Shown here one piece after another: positions 18,706-28,357 of a stretch of DNA of 64,000 nt. The stretch is taken from assembly GCA_017792425.1 (NCBI GenBank), contig CP051233.1, forward strand, positions 2,967,739 through 3,031,738, in the 5' to 3' direction. The position numbers and the translations under genes were made by a program. The first letter of the stretch is position 1, and each line of letters opens with the position of its first letter. The notes under the pieces were generated by a model that saw only the letters and a list, made by a program, of their open reading frames with translations, had not been told where the DNA came from and searched no databases. Source of the stretch: Thalassovita sp. GTDB taxonomy: Bacteria; Pseudomonadota; Alphaproteobacteria; Rhodobacterales; Rhodobacteraceae.

Positions 18706-19608
18706 TCAGACCGTCAGCCCCTCGGGCTCGGTCAGCCCATTCGCCCGGCAGCAGGCGGTGACGGTATTGGCCAGCAGGCACGCGATTGTCATCGGCCCCA
18801 CGCCGCCCGGCACCGGCGTGATCGCCCCGGCAACCTGCGCTGCGCTGTCAAAATCCACGTCACCGACAAGCCGGGTCTTACCCTCGCCCTTCTCTGGTGC
18901 GTCGATCCGGTTGATGCCCACGTCAATCACCGTCGCGCCCGGTTTTATCCAGTCGCCCGTCACCATCTGGGGGCGCCCCACAGCGGCAACCACAATATCT
19001 GCCCTACGCACGACCGCGGGCAGATCCTTGGTGCGGCTGTGCGCGATGGTCACGGTGCAGCTATCGCCCAACAAAAGCTGCGCCATCGGCTTGCCCACGA
19101 TGTTGGAGCGACCGATCACCACCGCATTCATCCCCGACAGGCTGCCGTGGTGGTCGCGCAACATCATCAGGCAGCCCAACGGGGTGCAGGGCACCATGCT
19201 TTTCTGCCCGGTGCCCAACAGACCGACGTTCGAGATATGGAACCCGTCCACGTCTTTGGCCGGGTCAATCGCGTTGATCACCAGATCCTCGTCCAGATGC
19301 TTCGGCAAGGGCAGTTGCACCAAGATGCCGTGCACCGCCGGATCATCATTCAACTGATTGATAAGGCTTAGCAAATCCTGTTCAGACGTTTCAGCGGACA
19401 GCTTGTGTTCATAGGAATTCATGCCCGCTTCGACGGTCTGCTTGCCCTTCGAGCGGACATAGACCTCGCTGGCGGGATCCTCGCCCACCAGAACGACGGC
19501 CAGACCGGGGGTGATGCCGTGTTCTTCCTTTAAACGGGCGACATGGCCCGCCACCTTTTCCCGAACCGTGGCCGCAAAGGCCTTGCCGTCGATGATCTGC
19601 GCAGTCAT
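18706..19608 (-). CDS. folD: Methylenetetrahydrofolate dehydrogenase / methenyltetrahydrofolate cyclohydrolase
   Basis: FolD interconverts 5,10-methylene-, methenyl- and 10-formyl-tetrahydrofolate in the cytoplasm. The 300-residue protein shows the catalytic YVRSKGK motif (Tyr50, Lys54, Lys56), the QLPLPKHLDE loop, the Rossmann signature VVIGRSNIVGKPMAQLL and the end motif ITPVPGGVGPMT. I chose the ATG at 19608, which starts the family-typical MTAQIIDGKA. It lies 160 bases downstream of fhs on the same strand, so the two may act as a C1-folate unit linking formate to serine and purine metabolism. Confidence 0.97.
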   Translation of the reverse strand: MTAQIIDGKAFAATVREKVAGHVARLKEEHGITPGLAVVLVGEDPASEVYVRSKGKQTVEAGMNSYEHKLSAETSEQDLLSLINQLNDDPAVHGILVQLPLPKHLDEDLVINAIDPAKDVDGFHISNVGLLGTGQKSMVPCTPLGCLMMLRDHHGSLSGMNAVVIGRSNIVGKPMAQLLLGDSCTVTIAHSRTKDLPAVVRRADIVVAAVGRPQMVTGDWIKPGATVIDVGINRIDAPEKGEGKTRLVGDVDFDSAAQVAGAITPVPGGVGPMTIACLLANTVTACCRANGLTEPEGLTV

Positions 19609-19768
19609 GTCCTGACCCTTTCGTCTGACGGGGCGAAACCCCTTGTTTGCTGCAGCGTTTACATGTTTGGCGCGCGCGGAACCAGACGCCCGCAAGCCAA
19701 TTCACCAATAAACTGGCCCATTGCCGTTTCCGATCCGCACACCCTGCCAGGCATTGGAAATATCGCTG

Positions 19769-21445
19769 TCAGAACAGCCCTTCGATCTGGCCAAGGTCAT
19801 TCAGCATGATCTGTTCCGCGCTGGGAACGCGCGGCAGGCCCGGCATGGTCATGATTTCCCCGCAGATGACCACGACGAACCCGGCCCCGGCGCTCAGGCG
19901 CACCTCTCGGACCGGGACGGAATGCCCAGAGGGCGCACCACGCAAGTTCGGATCGGTAGAAAAGCTGTACTGCGTTTTTGCCATGCAAATCGGCAGGTTA
20001 CCGTATCCGGCCTCTTCCCACTCGTGCAGCTGGCTGCGGATTTTCTTGTCCGCCAGCACCTCGTCCGCGTGGTAGATCCGCTTGGCGATGGTTTCGATTT
20101 TCTGGAACAGCGGCATGTCGTCGGGATACAGCGGCGCAAACGACGACCACCCCGCATCGGCCAGTTCCGCGACCCGAGCGGCCAGGTCGGTGATCCCATC
20201 CCCACCTTTTTCCCAATGGCGGCACAGGATCGCCTCGCTGCCCTGCTGGGCGACATAGTCCTTCACCGCCTGGATCTCAGCCTCGGTATCCGTTACGAAA
20301 TGGTTAATCGCCACCACGACCGGAACGCCAAAGGATTTCAGGTTGGCGATGTGCCGTCCCAGGTTCGGGCAACCTTTCTGTATCGCCTCTATGTTTTCAA
20401 CACCCAGATCGGCGCGCGCGACACCGCCGTTCATCTTCATGGCGCGGATGGTGGCGACCAGAACGACCGCATCGGGCGCAATCCCGGCCTTGCGGCACTT
20501 GATGTTCATGAACTTCTCGGCACCCAGATCAGCGCCAAATCCGGCCTCTGTCACTACATAGTCCGCCAGTTTCAGCGCCGTGGTGGTGGCGATTACCGAA
20601 TTGCAGCCGTGCGCGATGTTGGCGAAGGGGCCGCCATGCACGAAGGCGGGGTTATTTTCCAGAGTCTGCACCAGGTTGGGCTGCATCGCGTCCTTCAGCA
20701 GCACCGTCATCGCACCATCCGCCTTCAGGTCGCGCGCATAGATCGGCGAGCGGTCACGGCGATAGGCCACGATGATATCGCCCAGTCGTTTCTGCAGATC
20801 TTCCAGGTCGCGGGACAAGCACAAGATCGCCATGACCTCGGACGCGACCGTGATGTCAAAACCGGTCTGGCGCGGAAAGCCATTGGCCACGCCACCCAGA
20901 GAGGTGACCATGTCCCGCAAAGCGCGGTCGTTCATGTCCATCACCCGGCGCCAGGTCACCCGGCGTTCGTCAATGCCCAGTTCATTGCCCCAGTAAATGT
21001 GGTTGTCGATCATCGCGGACAGCAGGTTGTGCGCACTGGTGATCGCGTGGAAATCCCCAGTGAAATGCAGGTTCATGTCCTCCATCGGCACGACCTGTGC
21101 ATAGCCGCCACCGGCCGCGCCGCCCTTCATCCCGAAGCACGGGCCAAGGCTGGCCTCGCGGATGCAGACAGCGGCCTTCTTGCCGATCTTGTTCAGCCCG
21201 TCGACAAGACCAACGGTTGTGGTTGTCTTACCCTCGCCTGCCGGGGTGGGGTTGATCGCCGTGACCAAGATCAGCTTGCCGTTGGGGCGCTGCTGCACGG
21301 CGTCGATGAATTCCTGGCACAGCTTGGCCTTGTCGTGCCCATAGGGCAGCAGGTGTTCGGGGGGGATTCCAAGTTTCGCACCGATGTCCTGGATCGGTTT
21401 TTTCCGCGCTTCACGGGCGATCTCGATGTCGGTTTTGTAGCTCAT
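19769..21445 (-). CDS. fhs: Formate–tetrahydrofolate ligase
   Basis: Fhs makes 10-formyl-tetrahydrofolate from formate and ATP, or runs in reverse to gain ATP. The 558-residue protein has the family length, the P-loop PTPAGEGKTTTT (66-77) and conserved blocks such as GPFANIAHGCNS and ITEAGFGADLGAEKF-like sequence (VTEAGFGADLGAEKF). A GAGGGG Shine-Dalgarno precedes the ATG at 21445. In roseobacters Fhs with FolD serves oxidation of methyl groups from compounds such as DMSP and glycine betaine; that role here is inferred from lineage. Confidence 0.97.
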   Translation of the reverse strand: MSYKTDIEIAREARKKPIQDIGAKLGIPPEHLLPYGHDKAKLCQEFIDAVQQRPNGKLILVTAINPTPAGEGKTTTTVGLVDGLNKIGKKAAVCIREASLGPCFGMKGGAAGGGYAQVVPMEDMNLHFTGDFHAITSAHNLLSAMIDNHIYWGNELGIDERRVTWRRVMDMNDRALRDMVTSLGGVANGFPRQTGFDITVASEVMAILCLSRDLEDLQKRLGDIIVAYRRDRSPIYARDLKADGAMTVLLKDAMQPNLVQTLENNPAFVHGGPFANIAHGCNSVIATTTALKLADYVVTEAGFGADLGAEKFMNIKCRKAGIAPDAVVLVATIRAMKMNGGVARADLGVENIEAIQKGCPNLGRHIANLKSFGVPVVVAINHFVTDTEAEIQAVKDYVAQQGSEAILCRHWEKGGDGITDLAARVAELADAGWSSFAPLYPDDMPLFQKIETIAKRIYHADEVLADKKIRSQLHEWEEAGYGNLPICMAKTQYSFSTDPNLRGAPSGHSVPVREVRLSAGAGFVVVICGEIMTMPGLPRVPSAEQIMLNDLGQIEGLF

Positions 21446-21574
21446 GCCACCCCTCGCAATGTAAAGAAAACTGTGTCTTCTTCATGCTATAGCGCAGGTT
21501 TGCACAAGATATGAGCCGCGAATCCGACATTTTCAGCGCCCGATGCGTCGCGCGACGCTTTCCGGGGGTGGCTG

Positions 21575-22336
21575 TCAGGTACGCAGGGTGAAAAACAACC
21601 GGCGAAAGGGGAACAGCACCGATCCGTCCGGCCGCAGCGGGTAGTCCTCGGTCATTTCCTCTTCGTAGACGTCGATCAGCCGCGCCTGCTGATCAGGGTG
21701 CAGGGCGTTCAGGATCGGGCGGGCAAAGGTGGATTCGGTGAAATGACGCACCGGATGCCCTTCGGCCACCGGGTCCAGTTTCTGCAGGTATTCGGTTTCC
21801 CAGATCGACAACTGCCCAAGCGGGGACAAGATTTCATAATAGCTTTCCGGGGTCAGCACTCCGGGGCCACCCTGTTCGGGCACCCGGCCCGGAAACAGGA
21901 TTTCCGCCATCTGCACCCAAGTCCGGTGCGAAGGTGCGCCGTTCTGATGTGGCACCTGAACGGCCAGGGTTCCACCGGGGGCCAACATGCCTACCAGACG
22001 CGGCAACAGCGACACATGGTCGGGCAGCCAGTGCAGCGCGGCGTTCGAATAAATCAAGGCGAATAGGTCACCGGTCCAGTTGGCGATATCGGCCTGCTCC
22101 AGCGTGTCATAGCTGCCGCCTTCGCGCGCCTTGGCCAGCATCGCGGGGGAATGATCCACCCCCAGCAGGTGACGCCCAGTGAACCTTTCCCGCAGCATTG
22201 GCCCGACGGCCCCGGACCCGCAGCCCAGATCGCATACCGGCCCATCTGGCACATCCTGCACTTGCATCAACAGGTCCAGTGCGGGGCGCAGGCGCAAATC
22301 GGCGAAGCGTGCGTATGTTGCGGGGTTCCAATCCAC
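21575..22336 (-). CDS. tam: Class I SAM methyltransferase, trans-aconitate 2-methyltransferase type
   Basis: This 253-residue methyltransferase begins MDWNPATYARFADLRLRPAL, as Tam proteins do, followed by the SAM-binding glycine motif VCDLGCGSGAVG (about 34-45) and a downstream SNAALHWLPDH motif. Tam methylates trans-aconitate, relieving its inhibition of aconitase. The start is a GTG at 22336, and no in-frame ATG lies nearby upstream. It lies between ftsH and fhs on the same strand but with a 129-base gap before fhs. Confidence 0.85.
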   Translation of the reverse strand: MDWNPATYARFADLRLRPALDLLMQVQDVPDGPVCDLGCGSGAVGPMLRERFTGRHLLGVDHSPAMLAKAREGGSYDTLEQADIANWTGDLFALIYSNAALHWLPDHVSLLPRLVGMLAPGGTLAVQVPHQNGAPSHRTWVQMAEILFPGRVPEQGGPGVLTPESYYEILSPLGQLSIWETEYLQKLDPVAEGHPVRHFTESTFARPILNALHPDQQARLIDVYEEEMTEDYPLRPDGSVLFPFRRLFFTLRT

Positions 22337-22392
22337 AGGCCGTCCTTTGCCACTGATGAAAAAGGCCGGGGAATACCCGGCCTTTGATCTGC

Positions 22393-24312
22393 TTATGCCG
22401 AAGGTTCCGGCTCCATCCCGCCTTCATCCGTCGGTTTGGACTTTGGCTTGGTTTTCGGGATCGCCGTGACCGAGGGCGCGCTGCCCTGATCGGGCTTATC
22501 ATGCTCATCCGGGCCAGCCTGTGGGGGTTCGCCGCGGATCACGCGCTCGATCTCTTCGCCGGTCAGGGTTTCATATTCCAGCAGCCCCTGCGCCAGACGT
22601 TCCCATTCGTCGTGGCGGTCCTCCAAGATGCGTTTGGCCTCTTCATAGCCGTCCTGGATGAAGCGTTTGACCTCTTCCTCGATCAGCTCCTTGGTATGGG
22701 CCGAGACCGAGAAACCGGGCGTCTGGCCGGAATAGCCTTCGTGCGCCTCGGAATAGTCGATGTTGCCCACCTTGTCCGACATGCCCCAGCGCAGCACCAT
22801 TGCCCGTGCAAGCGAGCTGGCCTGCTGGATGTCCCCTGCGGGGCCGTTGGACACGTCATCCTCGCCATATTTCAGCACTTCGGCCGCCTTGCCTGCCATG
22901 GTCATCGCCAGTTTCTGCTGGCACTCGGACCGGTGCCAGTTCAGGCGGTCGATTTCCGGCAGCGACACCACCATCCCCAGCGCGCCGCCGCGCGGGATGA
23001 TCGTTGCCTTATAAACCGGGTCACATTTGGGCAGAGTCAGGCCGACGATGGCATGGCCAGCCTCGTGATAGGCGGTCTTTTCCTTCTGGTCCTGCGTCAG
23101 CACCATCGAGCGGCGCTCGGCCCCCATCATCACCTTGTCCTTCGCGTTCTCGAAGTCCTCCATGGTGACGAAGCGGCGGCCAACGCGGGCGGCCATAAGG
23201 GCAGCCTCGTTCACCAGGTTCATCAGGTCCGCACCGGAAAAACCGGGGGTGCCGCGCGCAATGATGCGCAGATCGACATCCGGGCCCAGAGGGGTCTTGC
23301 GGGCATGAACGCCCAGGATCTTCTCGCGGCCCTTGATGTCGGGGTTGGGCACGGTGACCTGGCGGTCGAAACGGCCCGGACGCAGCAACGCCGGGTCCAG
23401 CACGTCGCGGCGGTTGGTGGCGGCCAAGATGATCACGCCCTCGTTCGCCTCGAACCCGTCCATTTCCACCAGCAGCTGGTTCAGGGTCTGTTCGCGTTCG
23501 TCATTGCCGCCGCCGTAACCGGCGCCACGATGGCGGCCAACGGCGTCGATCTCGTCGATGAAGACGATACAGGGGGCGTTCTTCTTGGCCTGCTCGAACA
23601 TGTCACGGACGCGTGACGCGCCGACACCCACGAACATTTCCACAAAGTCAGAGCCAGAGATGGTGAAGAACGGCACGCCCGCCTCGCCCGCGATGGCGCG
23701 GGCCAGCAGGGTCTTACCGGTGCCCGGAGGGCCTACCAGTAGCGCGCCCTTGGGAATCTTGCCACCCAAGCGGCTGAATTTCTGCGGGTTGCGCAGGAAT
23801 TCGACGATTTCTTCCAGTTCTTCCTTGGCCTCGTCGATACCTGCAACGTCGTCAAAGGTGACGCGGCCCTGCTTTTCCGTCAGCAGTTTGGCGCGCGACT
23901 TGCCAAAGCCCATCGCCCCGCCTTTGCCGCCGCCCTGCATCCGGTTCATGAAGTAGATCCAGACGCCAATCAGCAGCAGGAACGGCAGAAGCGACAGAAT
24001 GAACGACTGGAAGCCGGATTGTTCCTGGCTTTCGGCCGTCACCGGGATACCGCGCTCGATCAGCATGTCGGTGATTTTCGCGTCTTCCGGTTTGACAGTC
24101 ACATAGTCCCGCCCGTCGGTCCCGCGATAGCGCACCTTTTCGCCGTCCAGGGTCACCTTGCTGACCTTTTCCTCTTCCACGGACTGAACGAAGTCCGAGT
24201 AGCTGATGGCCTGACTTTGCAGCGTCGAGCCGGACCCGCTGAACAGATTGAACAGGGCCAGGATGAGCAGGAACAGGATTACCCAGAAGGCGATATTTTT
24301 CGCGTTGCCCAA
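22393..24312 (-). CDS. ftsH: ATP-dependent zinc metalloprotease FtsH
   Basis: FtsH is the membrane-bound AAA+ protease that degrades misfolded membrane proteins and regulators. The 639-residue protein has two membrane segments (about 7-24 and 101-121), Walker A GPPGTGKT (194-201), Walker B IVFIDEID, SRH motif ATNRRDVLDPALLRPGRFDR and the zinc site HEAGH (416-420). The start is a TTG at 24312 with GGGAGAG five bases upstream (24318-24324). This fits the family N-terminus MGNAKNIAFW. The C-terminus is Pro/Lys-rich. It lies 80 bases downstream of tilS. Confidence 0.98.
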   Translation of the reverse strand: MGNAKNIAFWVILFLLILALFNLFSGSGSTLQSQAISYSDFVQSVEEEKVSKVTLDGEKVRYRGTDGRDYVTVKPEDAKITDMLIERGIPVTAESQEQSGFQSFILSLLPFLLLIGVWIYFMNRMQGGGKGGAMGFGKSRAKLLTEKQGRVTFDDVAGIDEAKEELEEIVEFLRNPQKFSRLGGKIPKGALLVGPPGTGKTLLARAIAGEAGVPFFTISGSDFVEMFVGVGASRVRDMFEQAKKNAPCIVFIDEIDAVGRHRGAGYGGGNDEREQTLNQLLVEMDGFEANEGVIILAATNRRDVLDPALLRPGRFDRQVTVPNPDIKGREKILGVHARKTPLGPDVDLRIIARGTPGFSGADLMNLVNEAALMAARVGRRFVTMEDFENAKDKVMMGAERRSMVLTQDQKEKTAYHEAGHAIVGLTLPKCDPVYKATIIPRGGALGMVVSLPEIDRLNWHRSECQQKLAMTMAGKAAEVLKYGEDDVSNGPAGDIQQASSLARAMVLRWGMSDKVGNIDYSEAHEGYSGQTPGFSVSAHTKELIEEEVKRFIQDGYEEAKRILEDRHDEWERLAQGLLEYETLTGEEIERVIRGEPPQAGPDEHDKPDQGSAPSVTAIPKTKPKSKPTDEGGMEPEPSA

Positions 24313-24317
24313 GGAAA

Positions 24318-24324
24318 CTCTCCC
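24318..24324 (-). promoter_or_regulatory. Ribosome binding site that sets the TTG start of ftsH
   Basis: On the minus strand GGGAGAG ends five bases before the TTG at 24312. No ATG or GTG is in frame at a suitable distance, and the TTG gives the expected FtsH N-terminus, so this site supports a non-ATG start. Confidence 0.65.
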
Positions 24325-24392
24325 AATAATTCGGTTGGCCCTGCGACTATCACAGGCACCACCGTTCTTAAATAGAGATCATGCACCCATCT

Positions 24393-25637
24393 TCAATGCG
24401 TTAAAAGCGAGGAATGGCAATCCTGGCGTCCATTGGCGGGTTCCGCCACCCATCCATTCGCAAACCCGCTGATCGGTGCTGCAACAAGTGCACCATCGCG
24501 CCAGGCGGCGGGGTCGGCCATGACGGCGGCGGCGGGACGGCCCGTGTTTCGCCATGCAGGCAAGGCTCGCAGCCCCGATTGCCCCAGCGGCGCGATCACC
24601 ACGCCCTCTGTCGCTGGTCCGGTCAGGCGCCACCGACCATCCCAAACCTGCCCGGGGTCTGCGGTGGCGGCCTTCACGGCCGCATATTCCCGGCAAAAAT
24701 GGATGGTACCCTTGCGCAGGGTAACTTGGCAGCCGTGCAGGGTCATCGGCTGATTGCCTTCAATTGCCGCAATCAGCGCCAGCACCGGTTGGCGGCGCGG
24801 CGCGTAGACCGAACCCGTCAGCCACATCAGCACATGAACCAGCAACCGGCGGCGCAGTTCCACCGGCAAGTTTCCAAAGGCTGCACGATCAATCGTCACA
24901 TCTGGCCCCAGCATCCGCAGATGCTGCTGCGCAAAGCCGTGGGCAGCCCAGTTCAACGCCTCACGCGCCTGCGCCATGTGGCCCGCAACCGCAGACAGCT
25001 CTTGCACGCCAATCCCCAGCGACACCAGATTCCGCAGCCCCTGGCGCACCCGCACCCGTTCGTATGTCGGATCATCGTTTGAGGGATCGTCTACCCATTG
25101 CTGGCCCAGCCCTGTCAGATAGCTGCGCAAATCGGTGCGCGTGGTCCCCAGCAACGGACGGACAAACCGAACACCGCCGATCACCCGGTCCGACATCGCG
25201 GCCAGACCGTCCACACCGGCAGAGCGCGCCAGCCGCATCACGAAGGTTTCCGCCTGGTCGTCGCCGTTATGGGCCAGCGCCACGGCGTCGATGCCCTGTC
25301 CCCGCGCCCAATCGGCGATCAGGCCATAGCGGGCGTCTCTGGCCCGGTCCTGCAGGTTGCCCGCCCCATCCCAATCGGTCCAGCGCAGAGTCTGGTGCGA
25401 CACCCCAAAGCGCAGGCAAACCCCGGCGACGAATGCAGCCTCTGCTGCTGCCTCGGGGCGCAATCCGTGATCCACCGTAACCGCACTCAGCCGTGTACCG
25501 GACTGTTTGGCCCAATCCACGGCAAGACGCAAAAGGGCGATGGAATCCCCACCGCCCGATACAGCCAGCCCCAAAACGGGCGCATGCCAACCCTTGAACC
25601 AAATGTCGAAAGCCGCCCTTGGTCCGGTCACTGGCAC
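24393..25637 (-). CDS. tilS: tRNA(Ile)-lysidine synthetase TilS
   Basis: TilS adds lysine to C34 of tRNA-Ile(CAU) so that it reads AUA. The 414-residue protein has the PP-loop SGGGDS (27-32), the VTVDHGLRPEA segment and the AHNGDDQAETFVMRLARSAG motif, followed by a C-terminal substrate-binding region. The start is a GTG at 25637, overlapping the end of cpoB by 10 bases, so translation is probably coupled. The order cpoB–tilS–ftsH is common in alphaproteobacteria. Confidence 0.95.
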   Translation of the reverse strand: MPVTGPRAAFDIWFKGWHAPVLGLAVSGGGDSIALLRLAVDWAKQSGTRLSAVTVDHGLRPEAAAEAAFVAGVCLRFGVSHQTLRWTDWDGAGNLQDRARDARYGLIADWARGQGIDAVALAHNGDDQAETFVMRLARSAGVDGLAAMSDRVIGGVRFVRPLLGTTRTDLRSYLTGLGQQWVDDPSNDDPTYERVRVRQGLRNLVSLGIGVQELSAVAGHMAQAREALNWAAHGFAQQHLRMLGPDVTIDRAAFGNLPVELRRRLLVHVLMWLTGSVYAPRRQPVLALIAAIEGNQPMTLHGCQVTLRKGTIHFCREYAAVKAATADPGQVWDGRWRLTGPATEGVVIAPLGQSGLRALPAWRNTGRPAAAVMADPAAWRDGALVAAPISGFANGWVAEPANGRQDCHSSLLTH

Positions 25638-26452
25638 TGCAGGTTTTGTCGCGCCACCAACGCAGGTTCAACCGAAGCAGATGTCGGGAACCGCACGCCG
25701 ACTTCGGCCAGCGTCACGCAGGCGTCCTGCATCTGCCCCAGCGCCCCCAGAGCCACACCCAGACGGTACAGCGACTCGGGTGCGTCTGGGCCTTGTGGCT
25801 GGCTGCTGAACGCGTTCAGATAGGCGCGGGCCGATCCGGTCGTATCCCCCGACGCCTCCAGGGCCTTGCCGCGCATCAGATGGGCGCGGGCTGTCAGCGG
25901 ACTGCCGGGATAGGCATCCAGGAAGGTCAGGAACTTCGCCGCCGCCCCGGCCGGGTCGGTATCCATCATGGCCACGGCCGCGTCAAAATCGGCCTGTTCG
26001 CCCATCGCCAGTTGGGTATCGCCATTGCCGGCAGGGGCGACCACCGCAGCGGGCGCGGCCCCCTGATCGCCACCCAGCGTCGTCACCTTGCCCAGTTTGG
26101 ACACGTCGCCGCCTTCCAGCTCGACCAACCGGAATTCCAGATCGCCAATCCGGTTGGTGCCATCCTGCACCACCTGGTTGATCCGGTTTTCCAGCTGCTC
26201 GGTCTTGGCGGTCAGTTGCTGCACCTGCGCCTCGATCGCGTCGACACGGGACAGAACCGTCCCGCCGCCGATCCCGCCCGGCGCTCCGGTGGTGCTGAGT
26301 TCCCGTTTCAGGCGCTGGATTTCAACATACAGAACCGACAGTTCCTGCCGGATATCCGCAAGGGTCTGCGCGCGGTCCTGCGCAATCCCCTTGCCCGGCA
26401 AGACAGGCAGCGCCACCAAGGCCATAACGGCGACAAAACCCCAGCGCATCAT
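25628..26452 (-). CDS. cpoB: Tol-Pal system protein CpoB (YbgF)
   Basis: This 274-residue periplasmic protein has a signal peptide (about residues 1-24), an N-terminal coiled coil (about 27-110, with RQELSVLYVEIQRLKREL) and C-terminal tetratricopeptide repeats (about 150-270). CpoB coordinates peptidoglycan synthesis with outer-membrane constriction through TolA. I chose the first of two ATGs at 26452, seven bases after the pal stop and behind GAGGGTGAC. It is the last gene of the tol-pal series and overlaps tilS. Confidence 0.93.
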   Translation of the reverse strand: MMRWGFVAVMALVALPVLPGKGIAQDRAQTLADIRQELSVLYVEIQRLKRELSTTGAPGGIGGGTVLSRVDAIEAQVQQLTAKTEQLENRINQVVQDGTNRIGDLEFRLVELEGGDVSKLGKVTTLGGDQGAAPAAVVAPAGNGDTQLAMGEQADFDAAVAMMDTDPAGAAAKFLTFLDAYPGSPLTARAHLMRGKALEASGDTTGSARAYLNAFSSQPQGPDAPESLYRLGVALGALGQMQDACVTLAEVGVRFPTSASVEPALVARQNLQCQ

Positions 26453-26459
26453 GTCACCC

Positions 26460-26960
26460 TCAGCTGTTGAAGCCGGTCGAGATAACGGTGACTGCGCGAC
26501 GGTTGCGCGAATAGCACGCTTCCTCGCTGCAAATCTCGATCGGGCGTTCCTTGCCATAACTTACCACCTTCAGCCGCGCGGGCGACACGCCTTGCGAGAC
26601 AAGGTATTCCTGAACCGCGTTGGCGCGGCGTGCGCCCAAGGCCAGGTTGTATTCGCGCGTCCCCTGTTCATCGGCATGGCCCTCGATCACGGCCAGATAA
26701 TCGGCGTTCGACATCAACCATTGTGCCTGCCCAGCCAACGTGCTGGTCGCCTCGGGGGACAGGTTCGACTGGTCGACGGCAAAGAACACGCGGTCGCCCA
26801 CGGTTTCCTGGAAATACAGCGGCGAAGTCGGATCGCTGGCCGATCCGGGGCCGCCCGCCCCGCCAAGATTGACAGAATCGCCGCTGAACCGGTCAGGGTT
26901 TGTACAGGCTGCAAGGGCAAGGGCCGAGGTCAGCAGAACGGCCCGCGTCAGAAGTTTCAT
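26460..26960 (-). CDS. pal: Peptidoglycan-associated lipoprotein Pal
   Basis: Pal is the outer-membrane lipoprotein that binds peptidoglycan and TolB. The 166-residue protein has a lipobox ALAAC (Cys19) and an OmpA-like domain with VIEGHADEQGTREYNLALG and the SRNRRAVTV end. A cysteine pair in EICSEEACYSRNRR could form a disulfide. It lies 74 bases downstream of tolB. Confidence 0.97.
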   Translation of the reverse strand: MKLLTRAVLLTSALALAACTNPDRFSGDSVNLGGAGGPGSASDPTSPLYFQETVGDRVFFAVDQSNLSPEATSTLAGQAQWLMSNADYLAVIEGHADEQGTREYNLALGARRANAVQEYLVSQGVSPARLKVVSYGKERPIEICSEEACYSRNRRAVTVISTGFNS

Positions 26961-27034
26961 GTGATTGTCCTACTCGATGTTTGTGTTTTCTGGTTTGTAG
27001 CACATTCCGCGCCGCGTGGGAACGGAGGGCCGGT

Positions 27035-28357
27035 TCAGTTCTGCAGCGGCGACCATGCCGGATCGGACGCACCGCCGATGGTTTTCACCCGTTTCAGGTT
27101 CCGCCCGGTGATGTCCACGGTGTACAGGCTGGCCTCGCCGCCCGCGCCTTGGGTTTCGCGGGTAAACATGATCACGCGGCCGTTGGGGGCCCAGGTCGGG
27201 CCTTCGTCCAGGAAAGAGGCCGTCAGCAGCCGCTCCTCTGACCCGTCGGTGCGCATGACGCCGATGTGAAAGCGGCCCTTGGATTGCTTGGTAAAGGCCA
27301 CAAGATCACCACGGGGCGACCAGACCGGCGTGCCATAACGACCCTGGCCAAAGCTGATACGCTGCGGCTCGCCGCCGTTTGCGCTCATGATGTACAGTTG
27401 CTGGGTGCCGCTGCGATCGCTTTCGAATACGATCCGATTGCCGTCCGGGCTGAAACTGGGCGCAGTTTCAATGGAGGGCGCACTGGTCAGACGGGCTGAC
27501 TGGCCGGTGTTGATATCCATCTTGTAGATATCCGTGTTGCCGCCCTGCGTCAGCGAATAGACCACCGTGCGCCCATCAGGGGCAAAGCGGGGCGCAAAGC
27601 TCATGGTGCCGGGCTGATCCTGCAGCGCGCGGCGACCGACGCTGGCCACATCCAGAACATAAATCCGCGGGAACCCGGATTCATAACTGGTATACAGGAT
27701 ACGGTCGCCGGTGGGCGAAAACCGCGGGGCCAGAACGATGCTGGAACTGTCGGTCAGATTCTGCACATTCGCACCGTCATAGTCCATGATGGCCAGGTTT
27801 TTCTTGCGGTCGCCCTTGGGGCCGCTTTCCGACACGAACACCACCCGGCTGTCGAAATAACCGCCTTCACCGGTGATCCGGCTGTAGACCGCATCTGCCA
27901 CCTTGTGCGCCATGCGCCGCCAGCCGTCCTGCGTCCCAGCGAATTGCAGCCCGTTGCCCAGTTCCTGCCCGGCGAATACGTCATAGACACGGAATTTTAC
28001 CACCAGACGACCGCCCGGCTGCAGGTTCACCGCCCCGGTGATCAGCGCCTGCGCGTTGATCGCCTTCCAGTCGGCAAACTCGACCGGCGCGTTAAAGCTG
28101 GAAATCCGCCCGATATGCGCCTGCGCGGGAATTTCGCGGAACAGGCCGGTGCCGCTCAAGTCATCGGCAACGACGCGGGCGATATCCCGCGCCAAGTCCG
28201 TCGCGGCAGAGCTTTCGGGCAGGAAACTCGGCACCGCGTAGGGCAACGGCTCGATAACGCCCTCGGTGATCTCGATCCGCAGCGGCGCGGCGCTGGCGGG
28301 CAAAACCACCCCGAGGATCAGGAATGCGGACAGGAGGGAAAGGACGCGTTTCATCAT
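27035..28357 (-). CDS. tolB: Tol-Pal periplasmic beta-propeller protein TolB
   Basis: TolB is a periplasmic protein with a signal peptide (cleavage after PASA) and a C-terminal six-bladed propeller of repeated WD-like blades such as RFSPTGDRILYTSYESG and SFSPDGNRIVFESDRSG. I chose the ATG at 28357, whose ATGATGA overlaps the tolA stop; this gives 440 residues. It transmits the TolA energy state to Pal. Confidence 0.96.
   Translation of the reverse strand: MMKRVLSLLSAFLILGVVLPASAAPLRIEITEGVIEPLPYAVPSFLPESSAATDLARDIARVVADDLSGTGLFREIPAQAHIGRISSFNAPVEFADWKAINAQALITGAVNLQPGGRLVVKFRVYDVFAGQELGNGLQFAGTQDGWRRMAHKVADAVYSRITGEGGYFDSRVVFVSESGPKGDRKKNLAIMDYDGANVQNLTDSSSIVLAPRFSPTGDRILYTSYESGFPRIYVLDVASVGRRALQDQPGTMSFAPRFAPDGRTVVYSLTQGGNTDIYKMDINTGQSARLTSAPSIETAPSFSPDGNRIVFESDRSGTQQLYIMSANGGEPQRISFGQGRYGTPVWSPRGDLVAFTKQSKGRFHIGVMRTDGSEERLLTASFLDEGPTWAPNGRVIMFTRETQGAGGEASLYTVDITGRNLKRVKTIGGASDPAWSPLQN

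Noticed and set aside
19721..21514. A long open frame antisense to fhs
   Set aside because: It runs over fhs, which has all its motifs and a good ribosome site; the antisense product is low-complexity.
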